From contig JAMKCF010000016.1 in assembly GCA_023634235.1 (NCBI GenBank), positions 1,784,001-1,848,000 on the forward strand: 64,000 nt of DNA. Reading direction: 5' to 3'. The translations under genes were made by a program, and so were the position numbers. Positions 9,602-21,600 of this stretch are shown one piece after another. The stretch comes from Pisaster brevispinus (taxonomy: Eukaryota; Echinodermata; Asteroidea; Forcipulatida; Asteriidae). The notes beneath the pieces are model-generated. The model saw only the letters and a program-made list of their open reading frames with translations, did not search any database and had not been told where the DNA came from. Numbering within the stretch: position 1 is the first letter of the stretch; every line of letters begins with the position of its first letter.

Positions 9602-12600
9602 GTAAGGGTGGGGTTCAGATTCATTCGGGTCTAAGGGGACAAAGCTGTTAATAATAAGGGAATAAAAGAGTGGTAACTTTGTCTTGAATGTTCGGTTAAA
9701 ACCGGCAGGGTTGTGGCGGTGTGAGCTGGAGGTCCTTTATCGCAAGTCCAGGTTTTAAACGAACGCTCAAGACAAAGTTGCCACTCTTTTTGTGTTCCTA
9801 TTCATAAATGCCCTGTTTGTTAAAAAGCGTAATAATGTTGGAAAAACTGTTTCTGTAAATTTTCAATTCATGTCACCTCCTCGGGACAACAAATGTCTCA
9901 CAGTTGCTGTATCCATCTCAAACTTTCTTCTGTCCTTTCCCTAGTTGGTGATTTTGAGAGCAAAGCTCTGATGGTTCCCAAAGACTGTGACTTTGAGCAT
10001 ATACACGACAGCGAAACCTGCAAGCCCAAGAGCGAGCTACACAGCCAGGCCGAGAAGCAGTGCGCAGCAGCTGGTAAAACCGTCCGAGACTTCGGCATGC
10101 TCCTGCCGTGCAGGGATGAAGTGGACCTGTTCACTGGGGTGGAGTTTGTCTGCTGCCCCAAGCAGACCACCACACCTAAAAAAGTCGGCAAGCCTGACAC
10201 CCCAAAAGGTAAATACCCAAAACTTTCCAGGTATTTGTTTTCAAAAAATTTGACGCTGAGTACAGAAGATTACAAATTTATGCAGGCCTGATACATATGT
10301 ACTTCATGGAGGCAATTGCCACCATTGCCCGTGGTCAGTGCCTTGATGCCCCTTACAATGTTCCATTAGAAATGTTCCATTTCCCACATAGATTTGCCCT
10401 TTTACTAAGGAAGAACTGCCTCGCCCTCCCTTACAAGAGAGAAGTTTCGGTCCTGCCATTGTAGGCCTGATAAGCCATAAAAGGGTGGTCGGGTTGGCGT
10501 TGTGTATCTTTCCCCGCCTCTTACCTCTGGGGACCCTGGTTTGCATCCCGCCGGGGGCACTAAGTGGATTGGGTTTGCAGTTCCTACCTGATTGCGTGGG
10601 TTTTCCCTGGAATAACTATCTGAGGTTTTCCTCCCACATCTAAAACTGAACCTTCCTTATCTTCTCTTCATGGGGTTCTTGGCTAGTACAGTGACTAAGT
10701 TCGCTTTTCTGAGAGTCCTTGGCTTCACCAGAATTAATAAATGAACTGAAATGAAATGAAATGAAAGATAACAAAAAGATCATAGCATGGTCGTACATCA
10801 CCGAATGGGGACAAGCCTGAGCAGTGAAGCAGCTCGGTACTCGATTGGCTGCTGGTCTACCGAAACTATTCAGCAATAAGTAACAGACAGTTCAAGTCAA
10901 CGACTCTTTATGACGCCCACAATTATCACCAACTGCAAGTTTTAGGGAGGACTTCATATTCTAACTTGCAGTTAACCTCACCGGCCCTCGCGGTTTGTCT
11001 CTAGAGCTTGTGAACACTGGTGAATGGGAGAAGCTACAGTCGTGAATAACCGATAATACAACAGATCAAACTGTGGGAAGGGAGTGCTTATTAAAAATGG
11101 CTGCGGAGTGCATTGACCTTTAGATAATGAGCTGCTTACTTTTCAATAGGAAGGTATCTCGTGATACCGGGAGGGTCTGCAAGGTTCAACCGCAGGTTTG
11201 AATTCAATGTCCGCCCTCGTGACTTGAACAACGATAAACGTCTTCACAAAAAACATTTGTTCATTCATTCATTCATTCAAAATGGTTTATTAAGATCTTG
11301 CATCGCAGCCAAAGGCTGAATTGCAACAAGATTAATTATTACACGGTATAAAGTAGCTGAAAATGCTGAAATACAAAATACAAACTTGAAAATGTACATC
11401 ACCAGATTATTGAATGCAGAGATGGTGAAGACCTAACATTACTTGTTGAATTCAGTCAATTTACCTAGTGATCAGTATGCAAAGTTGTTGTTTCTAAGCG
11501 CTGACTCACCCAAGTTCATAGACAATGCCGGCCTGGCTGTTTTTCTCATTAAAAGCAAGGTGAAATTTCCTCATTTGGCTCTTTGCCAAACTGCCGCATG
11601 ATGAAAGCCCGGAATGGTAATTAGCATGTTCGTGCGAACATACTCAATATGAACTCCTTAGATCCTGTGTAATTTCACCTAAAGCATCCAACCCTCATCC
11701 CCTAGACAGTCACCCCAACACCCATTGGTACCCACCAAACACCCAACCCTGCAACCCTAGCATGACTAAGCTCACATCTACCCCCAAACAACCAACCCCA
11801 CACCCCTTAGAACCCCCATCACCCCAAGCACCCAACCCCACACCCCTAAGCACCCACCTTCACCACAATCACCCAACCCCTCACCCCTTAGCACCCACCT
11901 TCACCCCAAGCACCCAACCCCACACCCCTAAGCACCCACCTTCACCCCAAGCACCCAACCCCACACCCTAAGCACCCACCTTCACCCCAAGCACCCAACC
12001 CCACACCCCTAAGCACCCACCTTCACCCCAAGCACCCACCTTCACCACAATCACCCAACCCCTCACCCCTAAGCACCCACCTTCACCAAAAGCACCCAAC
12101 CCCACACCCCTAGGCACCCACCTTCACCCCAATCACTAAACCCACACCCCTAAGCACCCACCTTCACCCCAAGCACTGCACCAACCTTCACCCAACCCAC
12201 ACCCTTCCTGAGAAATTACTAAAAGTCATCATCCCACTAAGAGAATAAACTCAGAACTGATAAGACCTGTCTGCAAATTAAAAGCATCCTCTGAAGTTAA
12301 TTTACAAAAAGGATTGCTCAATTTTATCCAAGTCTAGAATTACAAAAGAAAAAAAGCCACAAAGCTTTTAGACCTCGCTACATCATACATGTTGTTGTTC
12401 TTCGTCACAAAGAAGATCTCTTCCCCCTTATTTTATGGAGATTCATGCAGGAAAGCATCCCAAATGAATCGCAAATAATATTGAATCGTGGAGAGTTTCC
12501 ACTTAACACTTGGCCTCGCTACATCGGGGAGGGTGTTGCTGCGGCGATTTCTCCAGACACTGTCACCCGAGACACCTCTAGTTGCGGATCGCCTTGGCTC

Positions 12601-15600
12601 GGAACTCTTATTTTCTCTGGATCAATCGAAAGGGGAGATGCCAGTTAAACAGGGACTACATGTTTGTTAATTTTGCCAGTCCTAAATCTAGTGACTCCGA
12701 ACAAATTACCTCCGATTTGTTGCTGCATCATGTGGTTTCCTCTTTTAGAAATTCTCTTTGAGTAAATAACCTGATAGTAGATGTCATCTGTGATTTGGGT
12801 TTCCTGTCATCATTCGAAACATTTTACCTGTTTTTTTGTTTGTTTGGTTTTTTTTCATAAAGGGCAGTTACCAAAGGGCTGTACTTGAGTTCAGTTTAAC
12901 TACACATTTGGCTCAAATTGTAGGTGGGACTTGGTTAGATACAAAAAAAAAACTAAGAATAATTGTTTCAGGCCTGTATTTTTAAGGAGAGGGAAGGAAA
13001 TCACTCTCCTCCGCACTCTACAACCATGTGCGGTTGGTACCCGCTGTCACCTCGCTAAAAACGTAGATGGATTTGACATTCGTGTGGAAATATCATGACA
13101 GGTTTTTGCTGTTTTCTCAGCAAGTGGTAATCAGCTGAAACTTTCACATGTGACTTTTATTGTATGTTTCTTTATAATTTTGCTTATAAATCCGAACTTT
13201 GTTGGCAAAAACCAATCTATGACCCAGCCTTTAAATATGTAAAGTTGATTTAAAATTGGGAAAAATTGAAATTTATTCACAGCAGGAAATGAACACCGGA
13301 GCTCCGTTGATTTGCTTTGATCACGTAACAAAAATAACAATCCACCAATCCAATCCTGCAATCCAATATGTGCATTGAATTAGAACGTCGTATGTAAAAA
13401 GGTAACATGAGGTGTGAGCGAGTATAGCTGTTTCTCCCATGCTTTAGTCACTTTATTTTTGGTCTTAAATTTTTTCAAGAGTAGCATCGAAGTGGTCTTA
13501 AAAAGTCTTAAATTTGATTTTTTTTTTTTTAGTGTGCAGATACTCTAATGAAAACTAGAGGAGTTAAATAAATATACTTCCTCAGCTCCCACCCCCCACC
13601 AAAAAAAATAATAATAAAATAAAATAAAATAAAAATTGACTCTTTAATAGTTTAAGTGCAAATGGACTTCTAACGCCTACACCTGCCATGACTGTGCCAT
13701 TATATATTTACACACTATCCGCCGCATGTTTTGACCTTTTTAAACAAGGTTGTACAGTAGCTGTCCTTAACAGCTCTTCGCATAACACACGCGCAGGACT
13801 TGATTGGCGAGATTAAACTGTGCCAGGTCTCTGATGGATTTATTTTTGTGTAAAACCACAGGCATCAGCCGTATTTTCTCCCCGCTGGATCCAGTAGCAC
13901 GAAGGGTCAACTGAGCCGTCAAATCCCTTGAAAGTTCGGTGTTGAAATGTCGTTGTTATGTTGCTTTCTCCTCCCTCCATTTACCTCTTTTCGTTTGCCC
14001 TCAAGTTATATCTGGAATTCCCCATTTATCCCCAACTGGTCTCATTTGTTTTTTTCATCCATGTGCAATTTGACTTTTTATAATGTATCAGAAATAATTC
14101 GTTCACTTTGTTTTATCCTTTTTGTTTCCTTTTGTAAAATCAAAACAACACTAGCACATCACACCAAACTTGTTGCATAGACTAGAGCAAGCTAGCCAGT
14201 GCTAACATGTACATGTAACTCTTCAACACAGCAATAAACAAACCAGAAAATAGAACTACAGTAGCTGTTGCAAACTGCTTACCAACCAAAAGGGCCTATT
14301 GCATAAGTTCAAAAAATAGTTAATGGTCTGACATTTTGACCCTAGCAGAGTTTTTTTTTGGCGTTTGAGAAAGACATTTCTAACGCCAGGCCATTAACTT
14401 TATTTTTGCAATAAACAAACCAGCGCAAATATGTTGTTTTGGGAAGTGAACAAAGTGAACAAGTATTGTGGTTGTTTACAATACTGTAATAAATCCTTTG
14501 GGGTTTTTTTTTTGGGGGGGGGGTGAAAAAATGCTAGTAAAAAATGTGTTTTTCATTTTAATGACTTGTTTCTTCTGAAACTAATTAGCTCACTTCCGTG
14601 TTAAATACCGATACCAAAAGCCAGCATTCCTAATGACCCGCATCATGGTTCTTGCAGTTATTTTTTCTTCAAATTTAATACCTTTGTTGTGAAAACTGAT
14701 TCTTTTATTTGTTTCGTTCTCGAATTGCATCCGCATTCTCCAAATAGTCATGAGTTATATTTCAAAAACAAATTTAAGGTTGAAACATCAAGCCATTAAA
14801 ATTTGTTTTTGCATTTATACCATAGGTCCTCTTAATTGGTAAGCAGTTTGCAACAGCAAAAATTTCAATTTTCCAAGTTGTATTTCAGTATTATGTTTAT
14901 AACATATTATTTACAGGACAGGAAAAAATATAAACGTAACTCATGAGAAAAATAGGTTTGCATAAACAGAGCATTCATGATTAGCTTGTGTCACCCTCCC
15001 CCATGTCCTCAACCCCCCCCCCCCAACCACCACATGCACCCTACCTCCACCACATGCATCCTACCCCCACCACCACCAGGGCTCGAAATTAACACTGGAC
15101 CACAGGCCTGAGGCCAGTGATTTTAGGTCGGGCCAGTAAACTCACAACCGGACAAGTCCAGTGGTCTTGTGTTTTTCAATTCAATAATAATAGGCTACCT
15201 CATTGTGTAAAATTTGTTTTGTTAAAATGTTGACTAGGAATCTGATAAAACTCAATTCTCTTCAGTATCAAAGTGCTACACAGATTTTCTCTTAGTGCTT
15301 GTTCAACTCATTTCATTCTGATCTAAAATAAATTCTGGTCCAGTAAAACTTTTGAGCTACAAGCCCTGCAGTCTTGTGGGTGTTTCCCCTAAATTCGAGC
15401 CCTGACCACGTGCCCTCTCCCCCTAACAAATTCACAACATTTCAGTAATTTTGGTCAATAATTGATTATATGAATTTGACCACCGGACTGAAGTTTACTG
15501 GCCCGATTGAAGTCACTGGCCTCGGGCCTGCAGTCCAGTGAAAAAAACTCAAGCCCTAGAGAGAAGAAAAGTTCCTTCACCTCTAGCCATCACATCAGGG

Positions 15601-18600
15601 CCCAATTTCATCAAACCTGTAAGCACAAAAACTTGCTAAGCACAGACAAATCTTGCTTAGCAGAAACAGGTTACCAGCCAACATTTCATAAATTTTACAT
15701 TGTTGCCACTAGTACCCCGTTAATTTTTTGCTAGGTAAAGAAATTTGGTAAGCAGAATTTCTTGCTTCACAGCCTTATGAAATTGGGCATGGATTTTAAT
15801 CACTGTGTGGCTGATATTAATTGTAGCTCAGAGTACCCCCAGGATATGATGAGGGGGCGACCCCCTGGGGTTAGGGGTACAGGGATGGGTTTAGGACACC
15901 CCATGAGGCGGATGTAATCAACTATGAAAGGAAATCGTACTGGATGGGTCTTAGTTGTCATTCGTGGGACTGAAGTGATTTTTTATTTCTTGAAGGGGGG
16001 GGGGTCTCATCGTTGAGGTGTCAATCATTCCTGTTTGATTCGTGGTTGTGTGGACGTGGGAGTGGGACGTGTTCTGTCAAAACTTGAAAAAAAATGACCA
16101 GGAGTTGGGAAGTGGATATTAAAATTGGGGGTTGCGTGTTTATATAATTAGTTTGCTTCACATGGTGTGCACATTTGGAAATTCAAACTTTTTTGTATGT
16201 GCTCTAAAGTTAAAATGTCAGAAATGGATTTCAAGGAAACATGTTAACCTTTGTTTACAAGTCTGTTGCAGGCCTGGAGAGGACAAGGCCAGTTTCATTT
16301 TACAAAGGGCACTCCCATTTAAAAATCTTTAAGTCTATGGCAAACTTTTTAAGGAGAAACAAGACCAAGGGCAACAGAGGCCAAGGTTTCATGGCCTCTG
16401 TTGCCCTTGGTCTTGCAGTGAATATTTTTCCTCGTATAGCGTAGCAAATGGCGACACAAAATATCAGTTGCTACTCAATAAACAGCATTTGCAACTCAAT
16501 ATTAGCATTCAGTGTGCACTAAAACATGTTCAATGTAACTATTTTGCCATGCAGAATTGCTGAAGGAATCGTTTCCTAATGTGTACGGGACATTGTAAAG
16601 TCTACACAAAAACTACACATTATGTAAATTTAATTCCTAATGGAACTGATGCGGGCATTGACGTTTTTCTTACATACATGTCCATGTTCATTGTACAATG
16701 TAAAAAGACTCATTGCATAAACAGACATCCCTACATAGGATTATGAAAAAATATATTGTAGTATCATTGATCGAAAGCTGTCGCATTACTGTCAACTTCC
16801 AGTAAAATGTGTCTGTCTACAATTCGGTCATTCTCAAGAAATGTAGGAACTTGAATTCCATGATGAGATAGGTAATTTAAAAGCATTCACAAGACTCGAC
16901 AATGTTTGAAGACATGCTGTGATCGTGACACTCTGCCCGTCCTCATCCCCCTTGTTCAGTTGTTTGACTTCTAAATTGCCCCTGGATTAAACAGTTCCTA
17001 ATGGTACAATAAAGGTGCTATACATGTACAGGATTGGTAGAGCTGACAAAATAGTCGCAGCGTTCATGTTTTGTGTGATCAACCATTTATGAAATACAAA
17101 TCTGTGAGAATGTGGGCACACTGTCAGTAACGTTTCTCAGATTGTGTAATTCTAATTATGGATTATTCTTCCTGCGTGGATAACTGCTCCGGATTTTCAG
17201 CAATATCTCAAAAGCACTACCACCTTTTGAAATGAAATTTTCACAGGTTAGTTTCATTGTATAGGCCTACATACATGTATCAACATTTATATAGGATTTA
17301 AAACAATCGAACAGTTTCAAAAACCAAAGTTATACATTCTATACAGGTAAAGAATATTTCTCCATTTACTAAAAGGAAAATGAGTGCATCTCAAAACCGC
17401 ATTTGACTTTCAAGCTCTTCTTTAAGAGTGCGATGCAGTGTACTGTGTAGTTAATGGGTGGACATGAACCATACCATGTGTTGGCTTAGACGTGCTTAAC
17501 ATGGGAAATTAACTGCGAGTACTGCCGCATCAAATGCAGGAACACGTGTTGGAAACATTCCTGAATCATCAGCACCAGGGACCCTTCGATGTCTGAGATT
17601 TAGCAGTGACACATTACAGTCTCATGTGAACGCATATGCTTGAGACATTTTGACAGACTTCAGTCCGAGACATCTCTAACAAGTCCGCAATTGTATTCAG
17701 TAATCCTAACATGTACATGGATTATAATGATCTATCACCATGGTGACGGACTGTTTAATTAATTCGGAATTAATTCGGACTTATTTGGACTGGCCAGTCT
17801 AGTAATTTTTGCTTTGACCCTGCTTCTCATCTGTCTCCCCGTCCATCAACTAAGAATCAACATCAATAAAAAGTCAATGTTGAAATTATGCCTAATTTTA
17901 CACACTTCATGCTTTCTTAATTTGGGGTTGAAAAATTGACTGGAGCGGGATTTGAACCAATAACCTCCGGTTTAACGTGCCGGTGCTCTACCAACTGATC
18001 TATCTAGCCCTATGTTATTGTTGGCGGTCTCCCTATTTTGTCAATATCTTTGTTCAGGGTGCCAGTCAGAAGCCATACAACCGTTAGCTGCCATATACAT
18101 GTAGCCATAGAACGCCCCCAAGTTTACGATACAACCTCGAAAGCAGCAGCCAGGGGATCCCCTTAAGGAGATGCAACTTTTCTCATGCTTGCTTTTGATA
18201 ATTTTGTATACTCAAGGATAATTTGACATACTCGTCTAAGAAGCTAACCATCTGTCTTCTCATCTTGACAGAAATGAAACCCTTCAAGTAAGCATCAACT
18301 TCGTACACTAAAACAAAATTTTACACAACTCATCTAAGAATCTACCCTTTGTCTTGACAGTAACTGAACCAGTACCTCCCAAGGTACAGGAGCCAGAAGA
18401 ACCCAAACCGGAGGTAGAACCAGCCGAGCCAGCAACGGAGCAGGAACCCGTGACGGAACCCCTACCCGAGGACCCGTACTTCAAGGAGTCATTTGAGGCT
18501 GATGAGGAACACGATGCCTTCGTGATGGCCAAGGAGAGGTTGGAGGATAAGGAAGAGGATAAGAGAACTCAGGTTTGTAGGATTTGACACTTTGCCTGGT

Positions 18601-21600
18601 GGAAGTATAACTAAGTGAGGTTTGCGGTAACACCATGTGAAAATCTCTTTTGAGTAGTGTAGGTTCTGAAAAGAACCAGTGGTTAACAACTCAACGTTGT
18701 GATCAGTATGCTCTGATCGTCTCCTGAAGACGATCAGAGCGTTGAGTAGTTAACCACCGGGTTTTTTCAGAACCTATACTACTCTAAAGAGATTTTCACA
18801 TGGTGTTACCGCAAACCTCACTTAGGACTCAGCTTTGTTGTCTCAAGATCTTGATTTGAATAAGGTCATAGATTGGTACCTACTCCAAAAATTTATGACC
18901 ATAAAAACTTACTTGTGGAGAAGCACTGCAGCTGTCAATGCTGTCAATGCTTATTTCAGAACCTACACTACTCAAAAGAGATTTTCACATGGTGTTACCG
19001 CAAACCTCACTTAGGTTTGTTGTCTCAAGATCTTGATTTGAATGTAAGGTCATAGATTGGTACCTACTCCAAAAATTTATAACCATAAAAACTTACTTGT
19101 GGAGAAGCACTGCAGCTGTCGATGCTATTTGACAAAGGAGTCCCTTCAAAGTAATATGGTTTAGATAACTGTTCACCCCAAAACATTTGAATCTGAGAAT
19201 TTATTCTTACATGCATTGTTTCTCAGATTTCTGAGGGTTGGTTCCCGTTCGTGAATAGTGCAGACATAGATGCGGTTGGTACCCGCTGTCACTTGGCTAA
19301 CTGTGGATGGATTGGACGTTCTTGTGAATATACTGTGACAGTTTTTTCATGTTTTCTCAGCAAGTAGACAGTGACTTTTATATATATCTTTCTATATAAC
19401 TTTGCCTGTAGCATTAAGGTGACAAAAAGCAATCTATAACCCTACCTTTAAAACCCTACCTTTAAAACACTTGATGCCATCGGACTGTTTTGTTTGTAAA
19501 CAAATGTTGCATATTCCGCCCCCAAGAATCAGTAAACAGTCTCAAATATTCCAACCTCCTGAGAAACCTAGCCAAGTTTAAACCAGGGTTGATTTGTAGA
19601 CCTCCCAAAAAATTAAATAAATACACAATCTTTGACCACCCTTCTACGAATAGGAAATCTCATTCTTTGAAAACAGAAAAATGTGCAAAAGCCCAAATGT
19701 ATTTCAGTGAATTGTCAAGATTTTGCGGCACATTTACCTTTTCCTAGTGGTTGCAATATTGTGTCACTGAGCTGCTTATGTTAAAGAAGCGTCGGCAAGC
19801 TGGCGTGATTTGTAGCTCATGAAGTAAACAGCCGTTGTGCAATAGACAGAGTGTGATAAAGGGGCTCGGTAAACCTAAACAAAATCATCTGCTTAGGGAC
19901 ACTTGCATTGCATCAACTAAGCAGCTTTTGTACAACGGGAGACTTTTGGGATGGTAGATGACACCGTTTTTATGGGCATGCCCAGAAGTAGGTGAACATT
20001 TGAAATTAACCCAGTTACGATTTACACCGCGCAAGTCTATCATTCTTAAACAAGGTTGCATGTACTAAAATCTCTGCCGATACTAGCTTTTGAATCCCGC
20101 CAGCACGGCGGTCAGTAGGTGTGAACCACTGCCAGCTGCTCTGAGCATTGTCCTGGTTCCCATTGACAGTTGACCGCGGCATCTCTGTGGGTTGTAAAGC
20201 AAGATCTCATGTACAAAAGGTGTTGGATGTTACCAATCCATGGGTTGGGAGTTTTGAGGAGTAAGGTCCGTGGTGATGAGCAGCTGTTGAGAGTTTGTTT
20301 TTTACACTGTGGTCGTCGCTGTAGCACGCAATTCACCTGCTACCAGGATATGTTTGTCGTAATTACACATTGTAATTATTACACATGCTACCATCAAATA
20401 GCACCTTCAATACAAGGTTAACATGCGATTTAAGGACACACGCAAAATTTATACCATAGAACATGTAATGGGGACTTTTGTGACGCTGGTGGCAGCAGAA
20501 TTACTTGGTAAATTTATTGTTCTCGGTGATATGCGCATGCTCAGAGCTACGTAAACAATGGAAGTTTACCTGGTAAGTCTGCTGCCACCTAGCACCCTTG
20601 AGTCTCCCATTGACACAAGATTAGTGTTAAATTTAAGGTGCAGTCCTCTGACACACAGACCTTTGTCTACAGGTGTTTTACTGTAGTTATTGGTCAAGCT
20701 ACATGTATATTAGTGTAATTTGAATTTTGGGAATGTGTACCGAATCCGCCTTGCCCATTACCAAGGAAGAACTGCCTTGCCCATTACAAAGGAAGAACTG
20801 CCTCCCCCATAGCCAAGGAAGAACTGCCTTGCCCATTACAAAGGAAGAACTGCCTTGCCCATTACCAAGGAAGAACTGCCTTGCCCATTACAAAGGAAGA
20901 ACTGCCTTGCTCTTTACCAAGGAAGAACTGCCTTGCCCATTACAAAGGAAGAACTGCCTTGCCCATAGCAAGGAAGAACTGCCTTGCCCTTTACAAAGGA
21001 AGAACTGCCTTGCCCATTACCAAGGAAGAACTGCCTTGCCCATTACAAAGGAAGAACTGCCTTGCCCATTACAAAGGAAGAACTGCCTCCCCCATAGCCA
21101 AGGAAGAACTGCCTTGCCCTTTACAAAGGAAGAACTGCCTTGCCCATTACCAAGGAAGAACTGCCTTGCCCATTACAAAGGAAGAACTGCCTTGCCCATT
21201 ACAAAGGAAGAACTGCCTTGCCCATTACAAAGGAAGAACTGCCTCCCCCATAGCCAAGGAAGAACTGCCTTGCCCTTTACAAAGGAAGAACTACCTTGCC
21301 CATTACAAAGGAAGAACTGCCTTGCCCATTACAAAGGAAGAACTGCCTTGCCCATTACCAAGGAAGAACTGCCTTGCCCATTACCAAGGAAGAACTGCCT
21401 TGCCCTTTACAAAGGAAGAACTGCCTTGCCCATTACCAAAGAAGAACTGCCTTGCCCATTACCAAGGAAGAACTGCCTTGCCCATTACCAAGGAAGAACT
21501 GCCTTGCCCATTACAAAGGAAGAACTACCTTGCCCATTACCAAGGAAGAACTGCCTTACCCATTACCAAGGAAGAACTGCCTTGCCCTTTACAAAGGAAG

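Noticed and set aside
11762..11971. Pro/His/Thr-rich open frame
   Set aside because: Translation of the 41-bp C-rich minisatellite.
18272..18287. 16-nt micro-exon between the duplicated acceptor and a gtaagc
   Set aside because: The phase does not fit the next exon (joining gives an immediate stop), so it cannot be a constitutive exon. It is kept only as a possible poison acceptor in the findings.
10209..18360. Kunitz (KPI) domain exon expected in some APP forms
   Set aside because: No Cys pattern of a Kunitz domain was seen in any frame of the intron where vertebrate APP carries it, and the flanking exons already join in phase.
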